Shown one piece after another: positions 54,522-64,000 of a DNA stretch of 64,000 nt. The stretch lies in NCBI RefSeq assembly GCF_000004075.3, contig NC_026657.2, positions 29,606,408 to 29,670,407 on the forward strand, read 5' to 3'. Source of the DNA: Cucumis sativus (taxonomy: Eukaryota > Streptophyta > Magnoliopsida > Cucurbitales > Cucurbitaceae). The notes beneath the pieces are model-generated. The model saw only the letters and a program-made list of their open reading frames with translations, did not search any database and was not told where the DNA came from. Positions within the stretch are counted from its first letter, which is position 1. The number at the start of each line of letters is the position of its first letter. The translations under genes and the position numbers were made by a program.

Positions 54522-57405
54522 ATGGCTACTGCGTGAGTATTTCGCTATTGAAGCAAAAACAAGTTTAATTATCGTTTATGTTCATCACTAAAATTTAAGT
54601 GTGTTGTTCTTTTAATATTTGGACGATTCGTTTTTTATTTAGTTTTTGTTTCTGTTTGATTTTCATACTGTCGTACAGAACTGTCGTATTGGAAGTTCGT
54701 CCCCCATCATTGGAAGCCGACGCCGAACAACCTCCGCTCTTCGACGGAACCACCAGGTATATATGTTCATTTACAACTTTACTTAACTTTTTTCTTCTTC
54801 CTTGGCTTCTTTTCAAGTACAAGAGACGAGTGATCATACTTTGTATTGTTCGGATTAGCACGTAACTTGTAGAGATCTTTGGAGGGTTGGCTATCATAAT
54901 AAATTAATAATACCTTTCCAAAGTCAAAATATAGTATTTTAATTAGACACTACAACAAAAAGTTTAGAATGAGAGAAAAGGTTGGTTGGGAACCAATAGT
55001 GGGTTTCTATGCAAATTAGCTAATTCGTATGTGCGTTGATTTAAATTGTGTAAGCCTAAAATTTTCCATTCGGGGTTTTTGTTTATGAAGGTTATATATG
55101 GCTTACTATTGCCCATTTGCACAGCGTGCTTGGATCACAAGAAATTATAAGGTCCTTCTTAATCCATCTCTTCACTTCTTCCTAAATATCTCTAACAATT
55201 TTTGCTTGCAAAACTTCTGAATTGTTTCTGTGTGTGTGTGTGTGTGTGTGTTTCAGGGATTACAAGATAAAATAAAATTAGTGCCTCTGAACCTTCAAAA
55301 CAGGCCTGCTTGGTATAAGGAAAAAGTGAACCCTACAAACAAGGTAGGGTTGTATTTTACATATTTTTGTTTTTATTACTGTTAGTGTTTACTTCAACAC
55401 GTGTTGATACTCAATGGAGTGTGAACGTAATATTGTAGAACGTGTTTTAAATTGTCCTGCATTTTTATAATTTTGTACTCCAACCTTCTTAATCTTCACC
55501 CTTTGGAAGAGTCAATCCTAAACGTCATTTTTATCCAAAAACAATTGACAAAGAACTTGGAGACCCAAATAGAGCGACTTTAATGTGCTAAATATATGTA
55601 GTTTAATTTACTGGTGCATGGGAAACAATGCTGATCTGGGTTACATGTTAATTTGAGAACCAAAAATGAGAATTCCTCCTTGATTTCAGGTGCCAGCGTT
55701 GGAACACAATGGGAAAGTTATTGGTGAAAGCCTTGATTTGATCAAATACATAGATAGCAACTTTGAAGGCCCTTCTCTTTTCCCAGACGTGAGTTTACAT
55801 ACCAAAAATTTATCTGTTTTTCCAAAGGAATGTATCTTTTGATACTCACTTTTTTCAAGTTAAAAAAATTAATTGTGGCACACGGTTAATAAATCCATAC
55901 TCAATTTCAACGTTTTCTTTTTATTTGATGATGTTTCATTTTAGACATTTATGTTTGTTTTATCTCAAAAGTCGTTGGAAACGTTGATTATTGAAACTTG
56001 ATAAACAAAAAATAGAAAAAATTAGTGTAGAAAGTAGAGTCTTTGAGCTTTACACTTTTGATATATTCGTCATACGAAGGATGGATTTTAGTTTTAGACA
56101 TTTAGACGTGATTTCTATACACATCAAAATTTAAATTTGAAGTATCGAAAAGTATGTTTAAGAATGATTTTAACTAATTATATCATATTTAAATGATAGG
56201 ATGCTGCTAAAAGACAATTCGGTGAAAAGTTGATAGCTTATACTGATACCTTCACTGGGGCAGTGTACCCTTCATTTAAGGGTGACCCAGCTAAGGAAGC
56301 AGGCAAACGACCTTCATTCTTCTCTCTTATTCTCAAGTTCTTTTCTTTTTGGTTAGAAACAATTGGTGATTTTAATGAGTTTTCTTTCTTTAATATTAGG
56401 TCCTCAGTTTGATTACTTGGAGAACGCTCTGCAAAAATTTGATGATGGCCCATTCCTTTTGGGTCAATTCAGTGGGGTAAGTTTACTCTTTTGTTGTTTT
56501 TATACTTAGTCGAGTTTGTTTGAAATGATTTTTTCTAAGTTAATCTTAAAACAACCTTGGAAATTAAAAGTGAGATAGTTCGAGATACACCTTTTATAAA
56601 CGAGTCTCTTTTGTTTGTTTAGGTGGACATTGCATACATCACATTTATCGAAAGATTTCATGTATTTTTAAACGAGGTTTTCAAGTATGATATCACAGAA
56701 GGAAGACCTCATCTAGCTACATGGATTGAGGTAATAATCCAAACTCTAACGTATACCTTTGTTCTCGTTTTGAATGAATTTTAATTTAGTATTCTAATTT
56801 TAAACAATGCATTCAACTCTAATCGTATGACAAACTGAGATTGATAATCAAATTAAACGGCACTCAACTATCTTTCTTTAATTTTTGTATAATTCTTTCG
56901 TCTTTGTTTTATATTGAGTTCATAGTTTCATTATGGTTCTTCCAAGTTACAACAATAGCTCCACATCGTCACATCGTATCTAATAAAAGTAAACGTATAC
57001 ATATTTATATTCACGTGATATCAATTTTCTGTACGAGTATTTATAAACACATTTTGGGGCCAAACAAACATATTCTTAGATAAACTCTCAAATTCAAACG
57101 TGCACGATTAGAAAAAGGTTAAGATATAACATGTCATTTAACATGAAAATAATATGTAGTATGATAGCAGTATTAGCATATATCATTGCAGAAATTCGAG
57201 AAGATTGATGGTTACAAGCAAACAAAATATGACCCTACAGCGATTGTTGAACTTTACAAGAAGCGCTTTATGGTATATATACTTTATGGGAAAACACAAA
57301 TTTCTTACTATCAATTATAAGTTTTTTGCTTATGAATTATTCTCACTACTTCAATCACCTTGTGATGCTCATAATTATTGTTTTTATGTCAATTCCTAGG
57401 CTTAA
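54522..57405 (+). CDS. Lambda-class glutathione transferase, ten exons, 236 aa
   Basis: Exons: 54522-54532, 54679-54756, 55091-55151, 55257-55343, 55690-55788, 56200-56302, 56400-56476, 56623-56730, 57192-57272 and 57400-57405; total 711 nt in frame. Exon 1 is 11 nt and the last coding exon supplies only GCT TAA. The thioredoxin-fold N-terminal domain contains YYCPFAQRAW, where the cysteine is the catalytic residue of lambda GSTs (serine in most plant classes). The GESLDLIKYID block contacts glutathione. A helical C-terminal domain follows (VDIAYITFIERF). Lambda enzymes act as thiol transferases, for example releasing glutathione from flavonols, in cytosol or plastids. No transit peptide is evident, so cytosolic is more likely. 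The sixth intron uses a GC donor. Arabidopsis has GSTL1 (At5g02780) and GSTL3 (At5g02790) at this position. Confidence 0.94.
54946..54962 (+). mobile_element. CACTA-like terminal motif in GSTL intron 2
   Basis: CACTACAACAAAAAG, close to the 5' terminus of many plant CACTA (CMC) DNA transposons. I found no matching reverse terminus within a sensible distance, so this is a solo relic or chance. Confidence 0.25.
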
Positions 57406-60119
57406 ACTCACAACAGAAATCAGAGCTTCAACATTATCATATTGTCGATCGATAAGCATGGTAGGCTTGAGAATTTCAAAATTGCAACGTTTATTTGCAT
57501 TTTTGTGTGTATTTTTAATTTAAGAGATCCAACCATCGGTGGTCGATGACAATCAACAATGTTGTAGAGTATTACTCCAAAATATTTGCATTTGATTTTT
57601 ATGTAATTTTTCATTTGAATGTGGCTTAATAGATAAAATGGCTGATATCATTTTATGTGGGTATATTTGGTTATTGTTTTTGCAAAGGGTATTGTTATTA
57701 ATCAGTAGGGATGTTCAAAACATAATTGGAGTTCACCTGGTTCAGTCCAATTTTGTTTAAATTGAAACAACTTCTTATGCGGTTTGGTTTGAATTAAGAC
57801 ATCGAATCGATTCTAAAATCAAATCGAAAGAGGTTGAACAATCGTATATACAGTTAAAATGATCGAGTAAAAGGTTGAACAATCAAAGTTAAACAATCGT
57901 TTAGAAGGATGTAGACACAGCCGTCTATGATATGAGATGATACAAAATCGAATTGCATATACTTAAATTGATTCCTAAAAAAGAAAAGACAGTACAATTT
58001 TTTTCCCCAATATTGATGCATATTTGAAAGAAAAAGTATAATACATTTAGAGCGTGTTTAGGAGAGGGAAGGGATTACAGGGGAAAGAGTTGTATATAAT
58101 TTTTTTCCATGTTAATGAGAGGATTCCTCAACCCTCGATCCTTGCACAATCATTACTTAATTCTTCCTTTATCGGTACTTAATCCTTCCTTATTTATAAT
58201 TAATCAATTTAAGTTTTTATTTATAATTAATCTGTTTTTTTTCTTATTTATAACTTTTATATTTAGGAGTTTTATTAATTTTAATCTTTTTATATAAAAA
58301 AAAATATCTTAATTTTAAGCTATGAATTTACTACCATTACATGAATTTAAAATTTTAATTTATTCTTTTACTCTTAAATTAGGTAATTTATTGTGATTAC
58401 ATCCCTTGACCTATTATTTTTTCTCTTTCATTACGAAAACGGCAACAATTTTGTAAATTAAATATACAAAATTTGGGTATTGGATCTAAAATATGATTTT
58501 TTTAAAAAATGAATAATTTAATCGCGTATAACGATTACGTAAAAAATGTTGAAAATGAATGTCGTATTTAAATAAATTATTGTAAATTGTTTTACAAAAT
58601 TATGACGATTTGGTAAACTAAATATACAAAATTTGTGTATCGTTAGAATATGATTTTTTTTAAAAAAATTAATATTTTACTTGCACGTAACGTTACGTAA
58701 AAGAGGTTGAAAATGGACGTCGTATTTAAAGAAATTATTCCAAATTTAAGCGATTGTGTTGATCATGCTAAACGATCATGTTGACAATAGCAAACAATCG
58801 TTTATATCACATCAAAATGATATTTAAACTTAATATTCTTGAATAGAAAGAATATGAAGTACCTTCAAAGAATCTTGTCGACAAATGGTAAAGATGAGAT
58901 AAGAGATTTAGATCGTCTAACAACAAAAGAAATAAATTTTAGAAGATGAGCTTACAAAATTTGTAAGTAAAGATGAATAAACTGTAAAGAAAAAGAAAGA
59001 AAAATGACACGTTCACCAATCAAAGGTAAATTTGGAAACTATAAAAATATTTTATTCGCTTCCTGGGCTTTTTGTTTTTATTACTCACACCATAAATACT
59101 TGGGTGATTTGTTACCTCTATCAAAATTAACCCATTATTATATATGAAGTTTTAATCGTAATTAATAATTAATTTTGATGAGCTTTGAAATTGTAATAAC
59201 AGAATAATTTTTACACATATATTAAATAAAGTAAGTTAACTAATAAAAATACATAAAATATTATAAGTTGGAAAAATAATAGCGAGAAAATCGTTAGGAA
59301 CGACGGAAATTATTGTTACAATTACAAGGAAAATGGCAAAGGAAATTTTTATAAATATAACAAATCACCAAAAATTTGTAGGATCATGTAACAAAATGAA
59401 AATGCCTATAAAACTGATAATTTTTTTAAACAATTCTAAGTTTGCTATTTCTTATCATCGTCTTTCTCCTATTCTCTTATTCGATTTCTATGATTTTTTT
59501 TTATCAATCGTCTTTTTCACTTTTTAAATATTTATGTTTGCCCTTCCTTTTCATCCTCTTTTTCTCTTCTTCGACAAATTTTCATTTTTTAAAAAATATT
59601 TGAGATTTGACTATCCAAATTTAAACAATTGTGTGCCAAATCTAAACAACTGTGAAAAAAAAATGGTTGATTTGGCTACCTAAATTTAAACAATCGTCTG
59701 CCAAATCTAAATGATCGTGTACAAAGAATTTGGAAAAAACTCGAGTAACAATCAAATCTAAACGATCGTGTATGAAAAAATAGTCAAATGTAAACTATCT
59801 TTTTTCAAATATATTATGTATGTTGGATGACAATTAATCACAACATTTTTAAACATTTTTGTTATTTTCAATGTAAACCTGTGTACTTTTTTCGAAATTA
59901 TTCGACAAAGTATAAATATTTTAGTGTTTTGTTATATTTTCGAAGAATCCATAAAACAACCCAGAAAAAAAAAGTGAAATTGTAAAATAATTGTGTTTAG
60001 AATCTTAATGGCCTCCAAAGTAATACAATATATAATTTTTTATGTGAAAGCTAAATAATTACATGCAATTGCTCCATCTAGACTTTATTTAATTAAATTA
60101 AACTAAGTTTGGAAAAATA
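57406..60119. other. Intergenic, repeat-rich
   Basis: About 2.7 kb between the GSTL and F-box genes. It holds a two-copy tandem duplication at 58431-58745 and a scatter of AAACGATCGT-like short motifs at about 57830-57905, 58740-58805 and 59625-59810. No gene is supported. Confidence 0.6.
58431..58745. repeat. Two-copy tandem duplication, about 160 bp unit
   Basis: Copies at 58431-58591 and 58592-58745. Shared landmarks are TTTGTAAATT/TTGGTAAACT, AAATATACAAAATTTG, AATATGATTTTTTT, a CGTAACG-like site and TTGAAAATG(A/G)A(T/C)GTCGTATTTAAA. Similarity is about 80% by eye. Confidence 0.75.
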
Positions 60120-61307
60120 CTATAACTCATAACTTAGATTATATCCTCCTTCCACAGATATTAAACTTTTAACGAACAAATTAGTACCTTCAAATCTGTT
60201 CGAAGTATCGCCTTCACATATAGCTTCACTTCTTACTTGCAGTTCTTTGACTTGTTGAGTTTTACAATCGTACAAAATAATTTGTCCTTCTTTTGCCTCT
60301 ATTAAAAGTTCATTTGAGCTTAAAAACAACAACGGATATTCAATTCCAAAAAGAGGGCCAATCGTCCATAGCTTTGACCACGAAACAACATTAGATCCAT
60401 CCATCTCTGTCTCCCAAATCTCAAAAGCTTTTTCATTTCTTTGAAATGCTGGATAAGAAAATATACGCAAAAATCCATTCAAAACCACTAAACTTCTATA
60501 ATCCTCCGTATAATTGGAAAGGTGAAAACTCTCTGGGATTGAAATTTTTTCAAAAACCTCTCTGCTCATGTTGAACGTTAGTATAACTTCTTCTTCACTC
60601 AACCCATTTATCCCCATCCAGTAAAATGTTCCTTCGTGATAAATGTCAAACGAAGACATGCATATTGAGCACGCATCAACAAATGTTTTAATTTCTCTCC
60701 ATCTATCTTTTCTCAAATCATAAATTTCCACTCTTGAAGGATAATATACAACTCCTCTTGAAAAACCCACAACTCTAACCACTTTGAAATCTCCACATTT
60801 CACATCGTACCCAAATCCAACAATCCTCGGCTTTAAATAAACATCATGAGGTTCATGGACCACAAAAATTGAAGTTGACGGAAGTTTACGAACCTGCCTC
60901 GTCATGGGATTACAAAGAAAAATATCACGATTATTATCACAACCTATACAAATTAAGCCGTGAGAATGGCCATTAATTTGTAAATCTGGAAGATTCTCAC
61001 GAAATGGTAAAGGGACGTTTGGAGGATTCTCATTAAATGGTAAAGGGACGTCAAGAACAGACGACACAGATCGATCAAGAGAAAATTCGAGGATGGATAA
61101 CACGTGTTCTTTTTTGCCAGAGTTGTTGATGATGACACGCTTGAGAAGAACATGCTTGTGGGAAAAAGAATTTAAGAGATGTTTAGTTACAAATTTATGG
61201 TGATTGATAAGAGCATACCAAGATCTGCAAACAGACTTGAATCGAAGAAGAGATTCTGATGGAAGTTTGGATAGAATGTGAATCACAATGTCATAAACAA
61301 TCACCAT
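60120..61307 (-). CDS. F-box protein with F-box-associated domain, 395 aa
   Basis: An intronless gene from the ATG at 61307. The N-terminal F-box (residues about 5-45: IVIHILSKLPSESLLRFKSVCRSWYALIN) would bind SKP1 in an SCF ubiquitin ligase. The rest has the plant F-box-associated interaction pattern: SHGLICIG, NPMTRQVRKLP, FGYDVKCGDFKVVRVV, EIYDLRKDRWREI, GTFYWMG, and a VEGGYNLSYEL end. Substrates are unknown; this is a fast-evolving family. An 11-residue direct repeat, VPLPFxENxPx, at about residues 86-107 comes from a 33-bp tandem duplication. The N-terminus lacks the usual preceding acidic residues and starts almost at the F-box, so a longer or alternative start cannot be excluded. TATA is at 61369-61377 on the minus strand. 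Confidence 0.9.
   Translation of the reverse strand: MVIVYDIVIHILSKLPSESLLRFKSVCRSWYALINHHKFVTKHLLNSFSHKHVLLKRVIINNSGKKEHVLSILEFSLDRSVSSVLDVPLPFNENPPNVPLPFRENLPDLQINGHSHGLICIGCDNNRDIFLCNPMTRQVRKLPSTSIFVVHEPHDVYLKPRIVGFGYDVKCGDFKVVRVVGFSRGVVYYPSRVEIYDLRKDRWREIKTFVDACSICMSSFDIYHEGTFYWMGINGLSEEEVILTFNMSREVFEKISIPESFHLSNYTEDYRSLVVLNGFLRIFSYPAFQRNEKAFEIWETEMDGSNVVSWSKLWTIGPLFGIEYPLLFLSSNELLIEAKEGQIILYDCKTQQVKELQVRSEAICEGDTSNRFEGTNLFVKSLISVEGGYNLSYEL
60989..61054 (-). repeat. 33-bp in-frame tandem duplication in the F-box gene
   Basis: Two copies of a 33-bp unit sharing ATGGTAAAGGGACGT. They add 11 residues (VPLPFNENPPN and VPLPFRENLPD) without breaking the frame. Confidence 0.85.
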
Positions 61308-61368
61308 TACTATTGTGTGTTTAATAGAGAAAATGTTAAAATGTAATTAGAAGGATGGTGTGTGTTGG

Positions 61369-61378
61369 TTTTATATAT
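61369..61378 (-). promoter_or_regulatory. TATA box of the F-box gene
   Basis: On the minus strand ATATATAAAA, about 62-71 bp upstream of the ATG. Spacing is normal but the leader would be short. Confidence 0.5.
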
Positions 61379-61824
61379 GTTTAATAAGAACTAATAGAGG
61401 GAAATATTGATAAAATAAAGGAAATGGTCATGGCAAATTAGTTGTAAGAGTAGCGTGAAGAATGGTAAGCCAATACAAATAATGGTTATGGTCTCTCTAT
61501 GTGATCTCTGCGGTGGAGATGGAGAAGATCGATCATCACAATAATGTCTTTAATTAGAGGCTGAATTGAATCCCCTTTTTTCTTCATTCAAACTTCAAAA
61601 GAGGGATAGATAGTTCAAAGTAGTGGTTGGGCACAAATTTCTAAATTAAATCTCTCTTCTTCTTCTTTTTCTCTCCACTTATCCCTTTTCCTTTCTTGCA
61701 TTATTGATATTAATGGGATACTAACATTTAATATTATTACAAACATTAGTATAGCTTGGAGAGGCTTTAATAAACGTTGGTTGGACCTCCCCTACCCAAA
61801 CAATTCCTTCTAAATTTTGCAATA

Positions 61825-61950
61825 CATTACAACAAAACTGACATTGAAGATGGTGAACAATGTCAGTCGAAAACAAGAAAATATTCCATGAACTAACATT
61901 GAAATTTTTATAATCTATTACGTTGATTTTAAACCAACATTAAAGAAAAC
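61825..61950. mobile_element. Possible decayed CACTA-type transposon end
   Basis: Starts CATTACAACAAAACTGAC, one base off a CACTA terminus, followed by spaced ACATTGA and TGTCAGT motifs in both directions, as in subterminal repeats of CACTA elements. The opposite end is not seen. Weak evidence. Confidence 0.35.
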
Positions 61951-62539
61951 AAATATCAAGAACCTTTTATGTATATAAAGATCATAAAGTTGGAAATGGA
62001 GGAAACAAAATAAATTTATTTTTAAATATAAGAAAACAAGACAACTTATTTACAAATATAACAAAATCTTATTGTTTATTAATGATAATAACTGTTTAGA
62101 CATTTACATTTTTTTATATAAATGTTTTTCAACAGTTTTATTGTTTAAAACAATTATTTTTCAAAGATAGATTAGTATAAACTCGTAGTTTTTTTTTTTT
62201 TTTTTTTTGCGTCATTCTTGCAATAAAGTATATCTCTCGCTTTATTTCTCAATATTCGTGTTGTCATCTCTATTAAGTTTGCTAGATAATCGTTTTAAAT
62301 TACATAATTACTAAAAAATATTTACAAATATAACAAAATATCACAATAAGTAGATTTTGATAGATTCTAATGTGTATTTGTAAATATTTTAGTTCATTTT
62401 TCTAAATTTCTATTCTTTAATCTTTTCGGACAGACAAATACTAAGGTATATTCTAAGATACATTGATCTTTATATCTACTTCCCACCATTCATGTAAAGA
62501 AAAAGGTAATTATAATTGTCGACAATTTTAGGAATTTGC

Positions 62540-62745
62540 ACTATTTAAAAAAAATTGCAAATATAGCAAAAAAATTTATATAACTGATAAACTCTCATGG
62601 TCTATACCAATATTTGCAAGATGATTTATCCGTGGTAGACTTCGATCGTGGATAGATTTTAATAAAATTTTACTATATTCTTAAATTTTTAAAAATAGTG
62701 TTATACACTAATTAGTTTAAATTTAATGACTATATTTGTAATTAT
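62540..62745. mobile_element. Decayed foldback element (15.1-kb family)
   Basis: Begins TTTAAAAAAAATTGCAAATATAGC and ends near TTTTACTATATTCTTAAATTTTTAAAAATAGTG. Imperfectly inverted ends and a TATC/GATAGA-rich centre match the family layout of 15102-15259. It lies about 300 bp upstream of the second GSTL gene. Confidence 0.45.
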
Positions 62746-63037
62746 TGTTAAAGAAGAAAAAGAGAAATTTTAGGATGAAAATCATTTACAAAATATATCA
62801 TATCCTTACACGTCAGTGCTTGCGTTTCTCCGGAAGAAAAGTCTCATAACAAACTTCTCCTAGTGATTGATACTGAGAGCGGATTCATGTGAATCTCACT
62901 ACCCGCCTTCTTTGATTTCACATAAATAATCTTCAATCTCACTGTATCCCTCATATTCCCGCCTCTCTCGGAAAATCTTCTCCAAGTTTCGCATTCTGAG
63001 ACCCAAGTTTTCTACAATCATCTCTTGAACAATTTTC

Positions 63038-64000
63038 ATGGCTGCTCTGTAAGTAATGCAAGTTTAGTGAATGATTTTTCAACTTTCTTTTTTTTTTTGT
63101 TTTTTGTTTTTGTTTTTTCCGCTCATGAATTTGATTCTTGTTGCAGTGTGGAAGAGATTTTACCTCCGTCGTTGGATGCTACTGCCGAACAACCTCCTCT
63201 GTTCGACGGAACTACTAGGTTTGCTTTGTTTTGCTTTGTTTATCCGTTGAAATCTCCGATTCTCGCTGATTGAGCTTCTTTTTATCGCTAAATTCACTCG
63301 CAATTTAAGACTTCTTCATCTCTTATTTGAAGGTTGTATACTGCTTACATTTGCCCCTATGCTCAACGTGTGTGGATCACCCGGAATTACAAGGTTTGCT
63401 TCTTCATTTCTGGGTTCCGAGACCTTGTTTTCTTGCCTACATTTAGTCCCGAGTTTCAGATTTGTGGCGAACTGGTCTCTAAATTTCATAATGGATTTCT
63501 AAACTTTCTAGTTTGTTTCTACTTTTATTAAGATTCACTAATTTGTCGAACGGCAAATCAAGAGTTTTAATGTTTATTGGACACCAAATTTAGCTTTGTG
63601 TATTACAGATTTGGTGTTTTTAATGATGTTGAATACATACTGAACTTAGTTATTAGATACAAAATTGAACGTTGAGGGATTAACTGAATACTTTTTTTAT
63701 AGTTTAAAGGTTTGTTAGATTCAATCATGAAAATATAGGAGCGGAACTTGTAATTTATAGTTTTATGGCTTAGTGATAGTTTAATTAGTATCAGAATAGA
63801 GGTTATCACACGTGGATTCCTGATTATCCACAGGTTAGAGGAACCTATTATTTTCTAACTAAAATAGGTTTCTGGGTCATTTGTAAATTGGTCACATGGG
63901 AAATTTGACTTTATTATTATGAATTTTGTGTCTTTATCGGAAAACAGTTAGTTTTGTGTTTTGAAATTTGTTTAAGGTATTAAACAACTTGATTTAGAAG
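63038..64000 (+). CDS. Second lambda-class glutathione transferase, first three exons, cut by the window edge
   Basis: Exons seen: 63038-63048, 63147-63218 and 63333-63393; the rest lies beyond 64000. Exon sizes (11, 72, 61 nt) and phases copy the first GSTL gene (11, 78, 61). The encoded start MAALVEEILPPSLDATAEQPP and the LFDGTT block parallel its N-terminus. The catalytic motif reads AYICPYAQRVW, with the cysteine of lambda GSTs conserved. It is a tandem paralogue of the gene 5.6 kb upstream, with the F-box gene inserted between in opposite orientation. At least 570 bp of intron 3 runs to the window edge; its length exceeds the matching intron of the first copy. Confidence 0.92.

Larger units (their letters stand above)
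61400..63037. other. Intergenic, transposon relics
   Basis: About 1.6 kb between the F-box gene and the second GSTL. It has a CACTA-like decayed end near 61825, poly(T) at about 62190-62208 and a decayed foldback relative at 62540-62745. No gene is supported. Confidence 0.55.

Overview
This is AT-rich nuclear DNA from a flowering plant. Genes have short GT-AG introns and long AT-rich spacers, and there is no operon structure or bacterial signal. The proteins are eudicot-like. The style of the dispersed repeats, and a tRNA-type SINE whose wording I associate with cucumber and melon, suggest Cucurbitaceae (Cucumis or a close relative). That species call is inference; 'flowering plant' is secure. 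I see no capsid, gag, pol or envelope coding and no CRISPR, rRNA or plasmid features.

Layout. 1-13 kb: a membrane-associated kinase regulator (MAKR, minus) and a ten-exon lipin-type phosphatidate phosphatase (PAH1-like, minus) with a SINE in its longest intron. 13-21 kb: AT-rich spacer with one small intronless gene of unknown function (minus). 21-29 kb: an ABCG half-transporter (plus), an intronless PR-1/CAP secreted protein (plus) and the three-exon ALS3-type membrane protein (minus). 32-34 kb: a PPR protein of the E class (plus), resembling At2g37310, with an apparent C-terminal frameshift, followed by a foldback element. 38-51 kb: an SGR9-like RING E3 ligase, a two-exon coiled-coil protein and a clade D PP2C (all plus). 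52.5-53.4 kb: MOS11-like mRNA-export factor (minus), facing the PP2C tail to tail. 54.5-64 kb: a complete lambda-class glutathione transferase (plus), an F-box protein (minus), and the first three exons of a second lambda GST running off the right edge.

The genes do not form one pathway. What ties them together is ancestry. From memory of Arabidopsis locus numbers, the left part resembles the At2g373xx neighbourhood (MAKR3, ABCG2, ALS3, PPR) and the right part is nearly collinear with At5g02730-At5g02790 (CAP, SGR9, PP2C, MOS11, GSTL1/GSTL3). The window therefore looks like an ancestral block that Arabidopsis has split and shuffled.

The points most worth a second look are the PPR frameshift in a T5 run, two predicted GC-AG introns, a foldback element with 120-bp arms, a perfect 32-bp palindromic element with several decayed relatives, homopolymer G/C tracts around PAH1, and several minisatellite-like tandem repeats. 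I found no convincing undescribed biological system.
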